NCBI RefSeq assembly: GCF_008831285.2
Contig: NC_045147.1
Span: 10,473,427 to 10,537,426 of the forward strand
Source of the DNA: Nymphaea colorata
Taxonomy: Eukaryota; Streptophyta; Magnoliopsida; Nymphaeales; Nymphaeaceae
Direction: 5' to 3'
DNA length: 64,000 nucleotides
Shown: piece after piece, positions 12,931-25,397 of the stretch
Numbering within the stretch: position 1 is the stretch's first letter
Layout of the letters: each line of letters begins with the position of its first letter
Translations under genes and position numbers: made by a program
The notes under the pieces: model-generated
What the model was told of the DNA's origin: nothing
Databases searched by the model: none
Seen by the model: the letters and a program-made list of their open reading frames with translations, nothing else

Positions 12931-14287
12931 TATAACTTTTATGGATGTAGTATCACTTTTAATTGAATCACAGAATCTCACTAATTCAATTTCAATTTCT
13001 CACTTTTACATCCCTTTAACGCCACTTGATTCGGACCGACTCACCGAATCTTTTTGCATCACCGTCGTGCAATTCTTTTCCTTACAGCAGCTTATATGGT
13101 AATATAGGTAAGGCCTCATTTTCTTTGAAAAAGGGTGGGCCCCGGTAACTCACGGAGAAAGGCATCAAACTGACCTTGGTTAGGTCGGCCTTCTTATCCT
13201 CGTTGAGATTTTTGTTGATTCCTAAGTTCGTCGGGTTGTGCCGGAGTTGGTGCTTTTGATCGGTTCCTTCTCTCGTTCGCCTTGCAAAATTTAAAAGCGT
13301 TTGAAGATTTATATATTTCTTTGTAAATCTTTCCTTATGATGGTCTCTTATTCCTTTTTTAAGCCTTTTGCGCTTAATTCTTCTATGTTTCCTTCCTTTG
13401 ATAAGCACAGATTTAAGGTTTCATTTTGTGCATTTCGATCTTATTATTTGTCCTATTTCTTTTTCATTCATTGGTTCCTTCAAAAGTTTCTAAATCAGCT
13501 TTGATGTGCTGTTGTTGTTGTAGTCTCATCGAACCCTCTTTTGTTGCTACTCGTCCAACCACAAAAGAGGGTTCGATGAGACTACAACAACAGCAGCACA
13601 TCAAAGTCGATTTAAAAACTTTAGAAGGAACCAATAAAAAAAAATGTAAGACAAATAATAAGATCATCTAACAAAGAAATGCACAAAATGAAACCCGAAA
13701 TCTGCACAGGTCAAAGGAAGGGAACATAAAAGAATAGAGCCCATCATAAGGAAAGATTTACAAAGAAATATCTAAACCTTCAAAAGCTTTTAAATTTTGC
13801 AAGACAAACAAGCAAGAGAAACCGATAAAAAAGCACGAACTCCGGCACAATTGCAAGACGAACAAGCAAGAGAAACCGATCAAAAAGCACGAACTCCGGC
13901 ACAATTGCAAGACGAACAAGCAAGAGAAACCGATCAAAAACTGGCACAACCCAACCTAAACTTAGGAATCAACAAAAATCTCAACGAGGATAAAAAGGCC
14001 GACTTAACCAAGGTCAGTTTGATGCCTTTCTCCGTGTGTTACCACGGTTAAGTAGCCCTAGCGACCCGCGGGGCCCACCCTTTTTTCAAAGAAAATGAGG
14101 CCTTACCCATATTACCATATACGCTGCTGTAAGGAAAAGAAGGAAAAGAATTGCACAATGGTGATGCAAAAAGATTCGGTGAGTCGGTCCGAATCAAATG
14201 GCGTTAAAGCGATGTAAAAGTCAGAAATTGAAATTGATTGACTGATGTGATTCAATTAAAAGTGTTATTACATTCATAAAAGTTATA
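12931..14287. repeat. Long foldback: 614 bp and 727 bp inverted arms, 16 bp loop
   Basis: The left arm (12931-13544) is the reverse complement, with scattered differences, of the right arm (13561-14287), from the outer TATAACTTTT / AAAAGTTATA to the inner GAACCCTCTTTTGT / ACAAAAGAGGGTTC. The right arm is longer because of a 54 bp tandem expansion (13797-13945) and about 25 extra bases near 14040-14065. A transcript through it would fold into a hairpin with over 600 paired bases. Several short open frames in it have no recognisable product. It could be a foldback transposon or a one-off inverted duplication; no clear target duplication was found. Confidence 0.93.
13797..13945. repeat. 54 bp tandem repeat in the right foldback arm
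   Basis: Copies start at 13797, 13851 and 13905 (TTGCAAGAC.AACAAGCAAG...), the last one partial. The left arm has a single copy, so the amplification came after the inversion was formed. Read on the plus strand it gives a hydrophilic QDEQARETDQKARTPAQL repeat, probably not a real protein. Confidence 0.92.
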
Positions 14288-14499
14288 TAAACCTTGCAAA
14301 AACAAAATATATAAGTTAACAGCGCAATAAAATATAATAAGAGAATAGAAAGAAAGTGGACAAACTGAAGGGGAGTCACCCATCAGTAGACAAAAGACGA
14401 CAAAATGGACATCTCCTGCACAAGGCGTGCCATAGACTTGGACGATTGAGAGAGAAAAAGAAAAAAAGAGTGAAATCCACCAAATCAACATCCAATCTT

Positions 14500-14676
14500 G
14501 GATGCCTGATGTATTGTGAGAGGCTGAAAATTTTCTCTGGATGTAGAAATCTAAGGATTCTATACATATATATACCTACCTTGTCTACCCCAACTTCATT
14601 TGACAATTTAGTTTATGAAGCCAAGGTGGGAGGCCCATTGCCCTCCCTTACCAATTTGGACTTGGTATTCGACTGA
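14500..14676 (+). pseudogene. Possible leucine-rich-repeat relic
   Basis: A short frame ending at 14676 reads LKIFSGCRNLRILYIYIP and then LPSLTNLDLVFD, a spacing reminiscent of the LRR region of plant NLR disease-resistance genes. No nucleotide-binding domain or further repeats are nearby. If genuine, it is a fragment; the resemblance is weak. Confidence 0.22.
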
Positions 14677-15547
14677 ACTGTTTCCAAAAAATCATATATG
14701 AAAAAAGAAAAAACATCCCATTAAATCATCGTGCAGATTCTGATTTAAGAAGTGACATCTGAATAAATTTGTATTTAGATTTACATAACTATTTGAACTC
14801 ATTCAGATTTCTATCATATTTAACTTTTAACAAATATTCTTTATTCAATGTCCGTACATACTAAAAGTTGGTTCCCTAACATATGGTAATACAGTTCGTA
14901 TTCGGTTTAAAAGGGGAAATCAAATTCAGATTTGGATAGAAGTTCAGATGACGGATATGGTGTGGACTTTTCTTCATTTGCATTCCAACACTAAGTTCAG
15001 TAAACATCTTAAGATGTGAATATGATTGAGAGTACATCCTATTGGAATCTAATCCTTTGATATCTCTGTAATATAACAGTGCTTTAGCATTATTTTTGCG
15101 TACTTAACTATTTCACATTTAACCAATTACAATCTTGTTATCTTGTAAGCAGGAGAAGTTTTTTTTTTTTTTTTCAAAATTTTCTTAGAATGTGAAATAC
15201 AAAACTAAAATTATTAGAATAAATAGTTAAAAAAAATGGTGACTGCGTCAATTTCAGACCAACCTCAGATTTCAGATCCAATGCTATTAAACACTGTATT
15301 GAAAGATTCTAGATCCCCCTCCTTCTGGAGGCACTATATTCAGTAAAAAAGTGTTGTATTAGATTTGGATCTAAGGATCAAATTTATGATTTCATGCGAT
15401 CCAAAAAACCCAACAGGCCGGAGAACCAGGCGCATGTTATTCTTAGGTCTCTTGATCCGTCAACAAGTCTACCTGACGAATTTTATATCATTGAAATCGG
15501 GATTTGCCTCAGACGAAGAAGTAAGAATCAGGAAACTACATAAAGTG
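14677..15547. other. Spacer upstream of the ZNF598-like gene
   Basis: AT-rich DNA with a poly(T) run near 15160 and repeated ATTCAGATTT-like words typical of old transposon remains. No exon seen. Composition turns GC-rich from about 15550, probably the 5' UTR and promoter-proximal region of the next gene. I see no clear TATA box. Confidence 0.4.
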
Positions 15548-15719
15548 TGAGGGAGAGAGCGGAATCGTTGGGGTCGTGATCGTCGCCGCGGGAGAAAGGG
15601 AGGGGAATTATTGGGAGTCGTAATCGTCGCCTTCTCCGCCTTCGCCGTACGTTCTCTTCCTTCCATTCTAGCTGCCCGCCTCGCCGTCCGGCCGTTCCGA
15701 TCGCCTGAGAACAGACCAG

Positions 15720-18700
15720 ATGGACGATTGCTGTGCTGTGTGCGCGGAGCCCCTGGAATGGGTCGCCTACGGCTCCTGCGGCCACCGGGAGGTGTGCTCG
15801 ACGTGCGTCGTTCGCCTGCGTTTCGTGCTCGGCGACAAGCGCTGCTGCATCTGCAAGGTGGAATCGTCCACCGTTTTCGTCACCAAGGTACTTGCCACCC
15901 TCCTCCTTCCTTGCTTTTCCTCCCTCTCTACTGGTTTCTCTTTTTCTTCGTCTTTTGGTTTGTTTTGACCGATCTGGGTGCTCTCACCTTTCTTTTCGAT
16001 GAAATTTAGTTGAACCGATGACGTTTTACCGAGTTTTTCTTTACCTCCTTCTCCAATCTAGAACTTTTTGCGGGGCCGCCAGCAGCAATTGAGCACCTAG
16101 GGTTTCGATAGCGAGTCAGGGATTTTAGTTCGTGCTCCAGATGAAGGGTTTTAATCAAGATTCGTGATGCTTCTGTTTATTTGCCCCTTTCGTGGGTATC
16201 TCTGTGTTTCTTTTTCCTGTTTCGCGTTTTTCATTGACGTGGATGGGAGAATTTTGGTGAGGCAAAACATCAACCTTTGTCTGTCCGTGTGCTCTTTATG
16301 GGTAATTTTTCTTACCAGTTTTGCCAATGCCTTTTTTGTTATTATATTTATACGAATCTACGCAATAGGCGGCCTTTGAGCTAACGAGTACGTGAACAAT
16401 GGACGACTAAGTGTTGTTGGCACGCTGGATCAGATCATATTGGTTCACCAATGGGATTATGTTTTCGTTTATGGCCGTTAACCGTAAAAGTTAATCTGGT
16501 AAGCTTATAGTTTATTCGATTTGGGACAAATGCAGTAAGCTTTGGGACAGATTTGTCTCAACATAATATTATAATAATAATCAGTTTATACTGGTCTGCT
16601 TTTACTTGTGCTTTTTTTTCAATGCTAACTGCTTTTTGATTTCATGTCTCATCGGCAGGCCATGGGAGACTATACTAGAGTGTTCAATGATTTTAGCATG
16701 TTTCCTGCTGGTAACAATGAGGGTCAAGTTGGTTCGTATTGGTTCCACGAGGACACACAGGCATACTTTGATGATCTGGATCACTACAAGATGATCAAAG
16801 CTATGTGCAGACTTTCTTGTAGTATATGTGATGCACGAGGAGCGGAAGCTCAAGGGAACGAAGCTTCAAAAAGAAAGGAAAAGTTTAGAAACATTGATCA
16901 ATTGAAGAGACATTTGTTTCATAGGCACAAAACTTTCATGTGTGACCTATGTTTGGAAGGAAGGAAGGTTAGTCGTCTCTGAATGTAATGTTCTCCATTG
17001 TGAAAACTCTGATGTCCTTGTCAACATATATCTTGCACAGTTTTCACAGTTATGCATTGAAGACTATTTTTTAGTGTGCTCATCTTTTAAGCCTCATACA
17101 ATGTCTTGTTAGTGGTGCATGTTCAATCTACAATTCCTTGCTATTACCATTTTCATAAATACCATGATGAGATTGTTCAGTTGCATCCTAAAATATTTCT
17201 TCAATGTTAATTTCTTTGCTGATCAGAGTTTAGGTCACTTTTCCCCTAAAGAATACTGGTATGTATCTAGTGGACTTAGTTGGTTTCTAGTAGTCACATT
17301 TGTTTTTTTAATATGATGAACTTTTTATTTCCTAACTTTTTGGATTGTGAAACTCTAACAATGTGGTGCATGCGATTACTAATTACAGTTTGTTTTCATT
17401 ATGTAAGGTGAATTATTGGTGTTTTGCAGTTTTGTATGGTCTGTGTGAAAGTCAAAGGAGTCTAGTATATAAAATTATTTCAAAATTCATCACATCACTA
17501 CTGTAATTTGCAGATAGATTTGCTTGAGCTTGCTAGAGCCTAAAGTTTCTTTTGTCTGTCCTTATTACGCTTTTGATTGTTAGTATGCTTACTACCTCAT
17601 TATGTTTAATTGATGACTTTTTGCTTCACCGATTCGCCATATAATGAGCCTCAACTTGTCATTTTCTAGTTAAAGTTCATAATTTTTTTTTAATAGACAG
17701 TTCAATGAAGTAATTATTGTATAAGGTGGGTGCAATACATTCTGGTCCTTATGCATTTTTTAACTTCATTGTTAACTTCTTGTGTTAGCGAAGGTATTTA
17801 TGCAGTCCTGGCTCTGACGGTAATTGGGCTTGATGAGCAGACTTGCCTGAACAAAATAGTAAGGTATGATCTGATTGAATTGGTATATTTGGATGTCTGG
17901 AGCTTGAAACTTTCAATCCCCAGCCCAAGCTCCGCGGACATGTATGGACAACATTTCACATGGTTTGTAGGACCATGTTCTTTTGCTAAGTGGGGCAATG
18001 GTGTCGGCCTAGGCACAGAAAGCACAAAGCTGGATCTTGGGATAGCTGTCCAGGCAAGCTTGGAGCATGGGCAAAACATGACCACCCCTAGTCACCTAGT
18101 GGGGCACAGTGTTGGCTGCAGGGGCATCATTGATAGATTAGAAAAGGATGAGAAGGATCACTTGAATGACAGTGATAGATTATTGCTTAAATACTTCACA
18201 AATGTGGAACAAACAGTCTGATGGTGATATACTAAGAGTCTAAGTCAAGACACTCTTAGTCAATGTTGTAAAAAGCGTATCGTAAGCCGTATCGGTCTGG
18301 CTTTAAGATATGCTATATCGTAAAATATCGTAACGTATCGTTTTTAATAAATCAGAAAAATAGGAAAAAAATTCAAAAAATTCATCAATAATCAGTAAAA
18401 AACAAGAATAATATGTTCTTCATAAAAAACACATAGATTTATAAGTCATAAGGTCCATAAGTCTATGAGATACCACATCAAAAAACAAGTTTTAGATGTT
18501 ATGTATTACATCACAAGATGATAATGAAATTATGAAAATGTTCAATGTCAATACATATAAAATGAAAGCACTCTCGACTCTCATTCATAATCTTTATCAT
18601 ATTCATTCTCATCCTCATCTCCATCTTCTTCTTCATTTTCATCTTCACGATTTAAAAAAACCTCTTTCCTCCCAACGAGAATCAGCCACCCACGCACAAA

Positions 18701-21700
18701 TCCATGGTTTAATCGATGATTTCATTTTGAAAATCGATGATTTAACAATGGAAATCGATAATTTCCCTCCACGGCGGCACAATCTCTAGGTTAAAAATGA
18801 AGAAGGGCTGGGTTTTTATAAAAAAAAACTCGAAAAGTGGGGTTCCAGTCCATTTTTTGAAATCAGCCCGTATCGTACGATACGGGGCATGTATCGTATC
18901 ATATTTTGTAAAAGATACGTATTGTATCGTACGTATCGGCCCCGTATCATACGTATTGTACAACACTGCTCTTAGTAGTTTCTTTAGAAAAATACACTAT
19001 GACTGAACATATTTACAGAAAATAGGTGTAAATGTACCAGTTGCATGAATGTACCGTCAACTTGGGTGATTCTGCAGTTTTCACTTTTCAGTGTGGCAGC
19101 CATCACCCAAAAAAAAAAAAGAACCATAAAAGGAGGTGGAGGAGCAAGGAAGCGGTGGAGGTGGGAGAAGGAGGATGAGGATGTGGATAAAGAGGAGGTG
19201 AAGGAGATGTACCTAGCTTGCAGCAGGAGAGGAAGATGCATGACTGACTTAGGTGGAAGAGTTCGGGTTTTTATGCCACATAAAGTTTTTTTTTGTTTGA
19301 AACCTTGATATTGTTATAATTTCCAAAAAGATACTAATTTTACAAAAGTTCTTAACTTCCTACCTTCTTACTTTTAACTTTTAAGTTATCTTTTATTACA
19401 ATAAGAGGCTTATTTTACAGTTTATGAAATGATTATCTTTACATGTGTTTTAACTTTTTCACAAACACAGGTGTATGTGTGCATGTGCGTATGTGTGTGT
19501 ATAAAACGCTGCACCTATACACAAGCTTTTTTTGGAAAGTGCTGCATCTGCACCTGGCACTCATGTGACATGAGATAAAAATGGTAGGATTCCAGGCTTA
19601 TAGAGAAAAGTTGAGTTGACATTGTGCTCTTGGTCACTTGTTCAATACTTCCTATCAGCAAGTTCTATGGGCCTCAATCACATTAAATCTGGTTGGAGGA
19701 CATTTTTATTTCACGAACTGTGTTTGTTCTCATGTGTCTCAGCCCTCTATACATGTTTAGGCATTATGTAGGTGACTTAGAATTCAGGCTAGATCCAAAA
19801 ATTGTGTATCCAAATCAGAATTTGGTCCCAGCTTATTTGTTCCTTGCAGGGATACCATCTTCCTTATTGGGGCATTTAGTAACGGGAACATAATTTTTTT
19901 GACAAATTGAGGCAACATTAACACACTATTCATGTTATCTAATGCCTCCTAAATGATAATTCTCTGCACAAGCGAGCAACCTTAAGAGTATATTTGCTTT
20001 GCCGTGCGATTAGATGCTTGAAATGTGTGCAGATGAGGATTTTGTGAAGATTAAGGTTGTCTCTAATCAGAAGTGCTGGCTCAATCAGTTAATGGCGGGT
20101 CTGGAAGGCAGGAGTTTTTTCTCCAAGTAGATAAACTGTGGATAAAATGATTTGCTAACAAAATATTTGCTGCGAAAGACCTCCCTGCAAGGGAGGTGGT
20201 TAACAGGTTTTGATTCCTGGTAATTCCGAGAAAAAAATGTATAGGTGCTATTTTCCTTACGAGTATGGAATTGCAAACACTTCTTATGCTCTACAAGTGC
20301 AACACTTTGTTTTGCACTCAAAATTAAAGTTGATCCATGTCGTATTTTCTGGATTTGAGTACTAGTAAGACTGATCTCTTCATATCAAACATTACATCAA
20401 GGGATGATGTTCAATTCTCAAGTGTCCAGGCAAGTAAAGGGAGTGTGGTCACCTTCAACTACCGATGTCATCGACATGGGCACGAAATGGATTTGAGTCA
20501 AATTAGTGGCCAACTAATTAAGCGGGTGATTCAAGAGTGTCAATTGTTACTTTTTTTATTTTAAGTGATTTTGTTATATCTATGCACTTATTTTTTAAGT
20601 AAAAAATTTATTATTATTTTTATCAACTCATTGCTGATTCTGCTGAATTGTTGGGTGAGTGATTCAATTTCAAAAGCGATTCTAACTCAAAACTTATGGT
20701 GTCTGTACAATGAATATGGTAATAAAATCAGGTTAGAAGAAGACTCTAGCTTCTTTTGGCCTCCAAATGTTTTTTTCTCTTTTAGGTGAGCGGAAGAGTA
20801 TTTTTTAGGGGCAAGACATATAACCTGCTAAATTAGAAGTTGATTTTTTACTTTGAAGTGTATGATTATTATTATTATTATTTTTAACTGAGATACTCTT
20901 ATACTTCCAACACTTGAACAGACGATATATTCTTTAACTCGACGTGTCACGCTTGCTATCATTTACAGTTTTGAAAAATAATACACTGAATATGACAGCA
21001 ACCATCAGATTTAAACTTTAAACGGATTGAGTGTAAGCTAATTTGCCGCCCGGTTGGTTATGCCTCTTGAGACCTGCCGTGTGTTGTTTTTATTTAACAA
21101 TTTAAGAAAGAAATTGTAGGTAATGGGGAACTCACAAAACAACCGATAAAGTTAATATTGAGCTGCTTCGTGAAAAGAATCATGTGGTGAATTCTCCCAC
21201 CTTATTGGTTACAGTAATAGTGAGGTAGGACGGATCAAAAGACAGTCTCCTCAAGGAGCATAGTGCAAATGGATGGGTCGCGGGCATATGGGCAGCATGT
21301 CTCTAGTTGAATCTCATGGACGTTATGTCACTGTGTTAAAATTTAAACTTGGGGTGGGAGCTTTGTACAAGCTGACAGACACTAAGCCTACAGTGAGGCA
21401 CCCACATCTCTAGACCCTGGGGCAAGGAGAAGGGAGGGAGTTTTGACTTTCATTCAGGCAGTGGGTCACTCCTTGGCGTCCCTTACACTGCCCATGTTTG
21501 TAATACAGATCTTTCTGATGATACTTAATTTTCTTTTTCTTTTCTCTCTCTGAATGATTCAGATTTACCTTTGCCTTTAGTTCCATCTTCTCTTATGTGC
21601 AAATTCCCATTTCAATTCATAATGTCATTATTATTAGATCCGACTCTGATGCGAATATCATTTTTCATCATTGGAGATGTAGCAAGAGAAAGGTTTCTTG

Positions 21701-21890
21701 CTGGCAATGCAAGTCTATTTGGTAATGGTTAGTGGTTACTGATACGTGCATGTGCATGCTCATCTGTACTTATACCAATAAAATTTTTAGTTCACTATAT
21801 ATCAGTTGTCTTCTTTTGCACATCATCATCTTTCTCTCTGATGCTTAACCATAAACCTTTTGTTTTTTTGGTGCTAGTGCCCACATGCAC

Positions 21891-21957
<67 letters not shown>

Positions 21958-24900
21958 TAGTGCATAGATGGCTGTAATGGAGTAGGTGTTGTCATGATTC
22001 GTTGTGTCTTAATGAATAAAGAAAGCAATGGAATTCGATGAAGTCCTATCTTTTGATCTTTTAGCTGGTTTAATAGAAATTCATGTGGGCCACGTGGGGA
22101 CTATTAGAATTACCTGATGGATTTGGTTACATTACTGAAGCCACTTTTTTATTCTGAAACAGGTTTTTATCTGTGAGCAAAAGCTTTATTCAAGAGCTCA
22201 GTTGAATCAACACATGAGTACTGGTGACTCTGAAGTAGATGGCAGTGAAAGCGATAGGGGTGGATTTTCAGGTCACCCTATGTGTGATTTCTGCAGAAAA
22301 AGATTTTATGGGGATAACGAGCTGTACTTGCATATGTCTACGGAACATTATACTTGCCATATATGTCAAAGGTTCACTCTTTGTTCTGTAAATTCATGGC
22401 TTTTTTTTGCTTATTTCATTTTTTAACAAAATTTTCCCCTTTGAAACTTCAGAATGCATCCAGGGCAGTATGACTACTATAAAAACTATGATGATTTGGA
22501 GGCAAGTGTTTGAATATTTGAAGTTACATATCTTTGGTTTTCTTAATTTTTTCTGAGCTTTTGTCTGAGATGCTGAGGTCTTAATATCCTCAAAAATCTC
22601 TTTCTTATTAATTTACAGATGCATTTTCGAAGAGAGCATTTTCTTTGTGAAGATGATGCATGCCTTGAGAAGAAATTTGTTGTGTTTGCGTCTGAGTCTG
22701 AAATGAAGGTATGTTTCTTATCTTTATCTTGATGGTATTTTAAGCATGCAATGCTATATCTTGCTGAGGATACATGTTGTATCACAAGATATTTGTACTC
22801 AGTCATCTTAATAGTGCGCACTGATTATCTTGTATCTTTCTTTCATTCTAGAGGCATAATGCTCTTGAACATGGTGGTCGTATGTCTCGTTCCAAGCGCA
22901 ATGCAGTACTTCAGGTGTGTACGTGGTTCATGAGAACTGATCCAACAGATGTTTAGTTTGTTATTTGCTTGGAATTCTGATATTATTGGATAAGCATAAT
23001 CATAGTTGGTTTTCTTTTAAGCAATGAGAATTTTTATGCTTTTGGATATAGATACTTGTCTCGAGAAAATTTAACTTTAAATCACATTGAGAAGCTAGTT
23101 TACTATGAAGTGGCCTCCCTGTGTTATGGTGCTTCCCTTGGAGGTATGATACTGTTTCATAAGGAAAGAGCCCTTTCAGTCCACTGTGTCAAATTCCTCA
23201 CGGATAGCCTGTTACCCTCTAGGAAAGGAGGAACTAAACATCAAGGCAATATGTAGCCTTCCATACTTTTCAGTGTAATAACAGCTAGACTCCCAATGTT
23301 TTGCCAAAAGTGCTGGGCCGCACCCTTTTTTCCTATTTTTGTCAAAAAGGGCCTGAAAAGTATTCCCCTTTGGCTACTTCTTTACTTATTTTCTAGTCAA
23401 AAATTGGATGAGGGGAAAACTTTTGTATAAACTAAACTACCTCCTTTTTTAGGACTGCTCCTCATTTAATTAAACATGAAAAAAGTCTTGTTTTTTTCTA
23501 CCAATCAAACATGGTGAAACTTTGCTAGACAAAAAAAATTGTCTAGAAAAGTTTTGCTATGCAAAATTTTTGCCTCTGAATAATTGGTCTGGAAAGAGAA
23601 CATCAGAGGAAATTCTAGTAGGAGCTCTGTTACTTGTGGAGCTGTTTATGTCCAAGACTAGAAGGCTGTGGTTTCTTGTTATTATTCCTTGTGTAATAAC
23701 TATCGGGGAACTCTTTAAAAAATTCATTTGTTTCTGAGATTATGGTGGCATTTTTCTTTCAGATACCAACTAGCTTCCGCTACCGACGAAGTAACGAACA
23801 TGACTTTCGGCGAAGAAGAGGTCGAGGATACATGTCTGATCAGCAACTTCCAGTTGCTAGTGAAGCAAGCATGGAAATGAGAAACCTGGAAAATGCACTT
23901 GTTCAATCATCTGCTGCACAGGCAGGGCCAAATAATATCGAAGCAGAAGAAAGTTTAGTTATACCGTTTGAGTTGTTGGCAACCTCATCTGATGTCGAAT
24001 CACAACTGGTATCTTCCAGGTATCTTGAGGCCCTCAACCAAAGATCAAGGAATGGAGCTCTTGAAGAGTCTTCCTTCCCTCCACTCCCTGCAGTGCAAGC
24101 TAATAATGTACAAAACCAAAAAATGTCAACTCGGAGTTCCATGGCTGCTCGTCTTCGCAATAAAGGACGTGTAACCGTTCTGAACTCTGCGCAGAGAAGA
24201 CCACCTATGGTTTCTTCGGCTACTACACCAGTTCTGAGTTCTGCTCCGGCAAGGACATCGGTGAATCCTGGACATGCATCATCTAATTTTTCTGGTTCCT
24301 CATGGGAATCAAGTGGCGGTGGTAGTTCCAGCCATTTGGTAGCCACAACAAAAATTGCTAGAGCACCTGCAAATTCTTCGGTGTCTCCTGTTTCACTGCA
24401 GTCTTCCATCTCTAGCAACCAAATGCCTCAAAGTAGTGGGCCCTTGCTTGAAGTGGAGGACATACAAGCTGCTAACAGATCTTTGGTGGAGAAGATTCGT
24501 GCTGGTTTGGATTTCAATGTGGAGAAATATGCTTCGTTCAGAGAAATATCTGCTCAATACCGGCAAGGTCAGATTGATACAAAGAGTTATTTGACGCATG
24601 TCCAGCAGTTTGGTTTATCTCATCTGGTTCTTGAACTTGCACGCCTCTGTCCTGACCCACACAAACAGAGGGAGCTTTTGGATGTCTATAATGCCAGTTT
24701 GAAGAATAATGGGATGCCTCAAGAAGCTGGTCAGGGGACAAAAAAACAGAGTTCAGGGTATGGTGGTAGATCTGTTAAGGGGAAGGCTCCAGTAATTAAT
24801 GAGGCTGGGAACAGTAGTAACTCACAAAGTTTGTTAGCAGATGGTTTTATTGAAACAGTTAGGAAATTACAGTCCTCTATGCCACAAGAAGAGGGAGCTG

Positions 24901-25397
24901 AGGTGCTGACAAAAGATGGATATCGATCTTCCAAAGCAAAGGAAAAGATTGTGCCAGTTGAATGTCGAATAGGGCCCAGTACCGTAAATGAGCAGTCTAG
25001 TGTTCCTAGCAGACAAGGTGATTCTTTCCGGGCAGATCAACTGCGTGCTTCAGATACTGGTGATAAGTGGTCGTGTAGTTTATGTACTCTGTTAAATGAG
25101 AGTATGAACACAAGATGTTCTGCATGTGGCATGGCAAAAGGTGCATCAACTTCAAATTCTGGTGATACAGGAACAAGCAAGGGAAAGCGGAAAACTTCAA
25201 AATTTCATAGAGTTCGACTTGGTGATGGTTCATCCGCAGCACTTCTTGATCTGCGGCAGCCAGAACATTCTCCAAGGCACCAGGCGGAGACTGTGTCTGA
25301 TAAAGGTGGTGGCAAAAACCTTCCTGTTCGTGGGGTTTGGAGGAATGGTGGAGGACAGAGGCTGATGGCTACGACTCTGAAACAACCGTCCAAATGA
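15720..25397 (+). CDS. HEL2: ZNF598/Hel2-type RING and zinc-finger E3 ubiquitin ligase, 7 exons, 840 aa
   Basis: Exons 15720-15887, 16659-16967, 22163-22371, 22453-22501, 22619-22708, 22852-22914 and 23763-25397 join in phase. Residues 1-56 form a C3HC4 RING (CAVC, CGHREVCSTC, RCCIC). Residues about 90-290 hold C2H2-type fingers (CSIC, MCDLC, CDFC, YTCHIC, HFLCEDDAC) and then an arginine-rich stretch (FRRRRGRGY). The long C-terminal part is low complexity with a conserved helical block (about 535-610, SLVEKIRAGLDF) and a C2-C2 finger at about 730-757 (WSCSLC, RCSAC) like a RanBP2-type finger. By family, Hel2/ZNF598 detects collided ribosomes and ubiquitinates small-subunit proteins to start ribosome-associated quality control; the plant role is inferred. 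Exon 4 ends at a GC donor. Intron 2 is 5.2 kb and filled with repeats. The start fits family N-termini (MDD.CAVC). Confidence 0.93.
17730..18221 (+). other. Unexplained 163-codon open frame inside intron 2
   Basis: Begins with ATG and runs to TGA. The second half (FVGPCSFAKWGNGVGLG ... RLEKDEKDHLNDSDRLLLKY) looks more protein-like than its surroundings, while the first half is hydrophobic and AT-rich. I recognise no family. It could be an old transposon coding relic or chance. Confidence 0.15.
18261..18968. mobile_element. Complete non-autonomous hAT-like element, 708 bp
   Basis: The ends are CAATGTTGTA and TACAACACTG (imperfect terminal inverted repeats), flanked by an exact 8 bp direct repeat CTCTTAGT (18253-18260 and 18969-18976), the target duplication size of the hAT superfamily. 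Both subterminal regions are packed with GTATCG / CGATAC words, plausible transposase-binding arrays. Read on the minus strand, about 18650-18580 encodes a short acidic run (EDENEEEDGDEDE) ending at a stop, as at the C-terminus of some plant hAT transposases; this may be a remnant of the parent. No transposase core is present. Confidence 0.9.
21888..21956. repeat. (CA)n(GA)n compound microsatellite
   Basis: About 35 bp of CA units followed by about 34 bp of GA units, in intron 2 of the ZNF598-like gene. Confidence 0.95.

Larger units (their letters stand above)
16968..22162 (+). other. Intron 2 of the ZNF598-like gene (5.2 kb)
   Basis: It is bounded by a donor after GGAAGGAAG (GTTAGT) and an acceptor ending CTGAAACAG. 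It contains an unexplained open frame (17730-18221), a complete hAT-like element (18261-18968), a GGTGGA-rich tract (about 19125-19210), a (CA)n(GA)n microsatellite and part of a dispersed repeat at about 20935-21030 that also occurs at about 38065. Confidence 0.85.
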
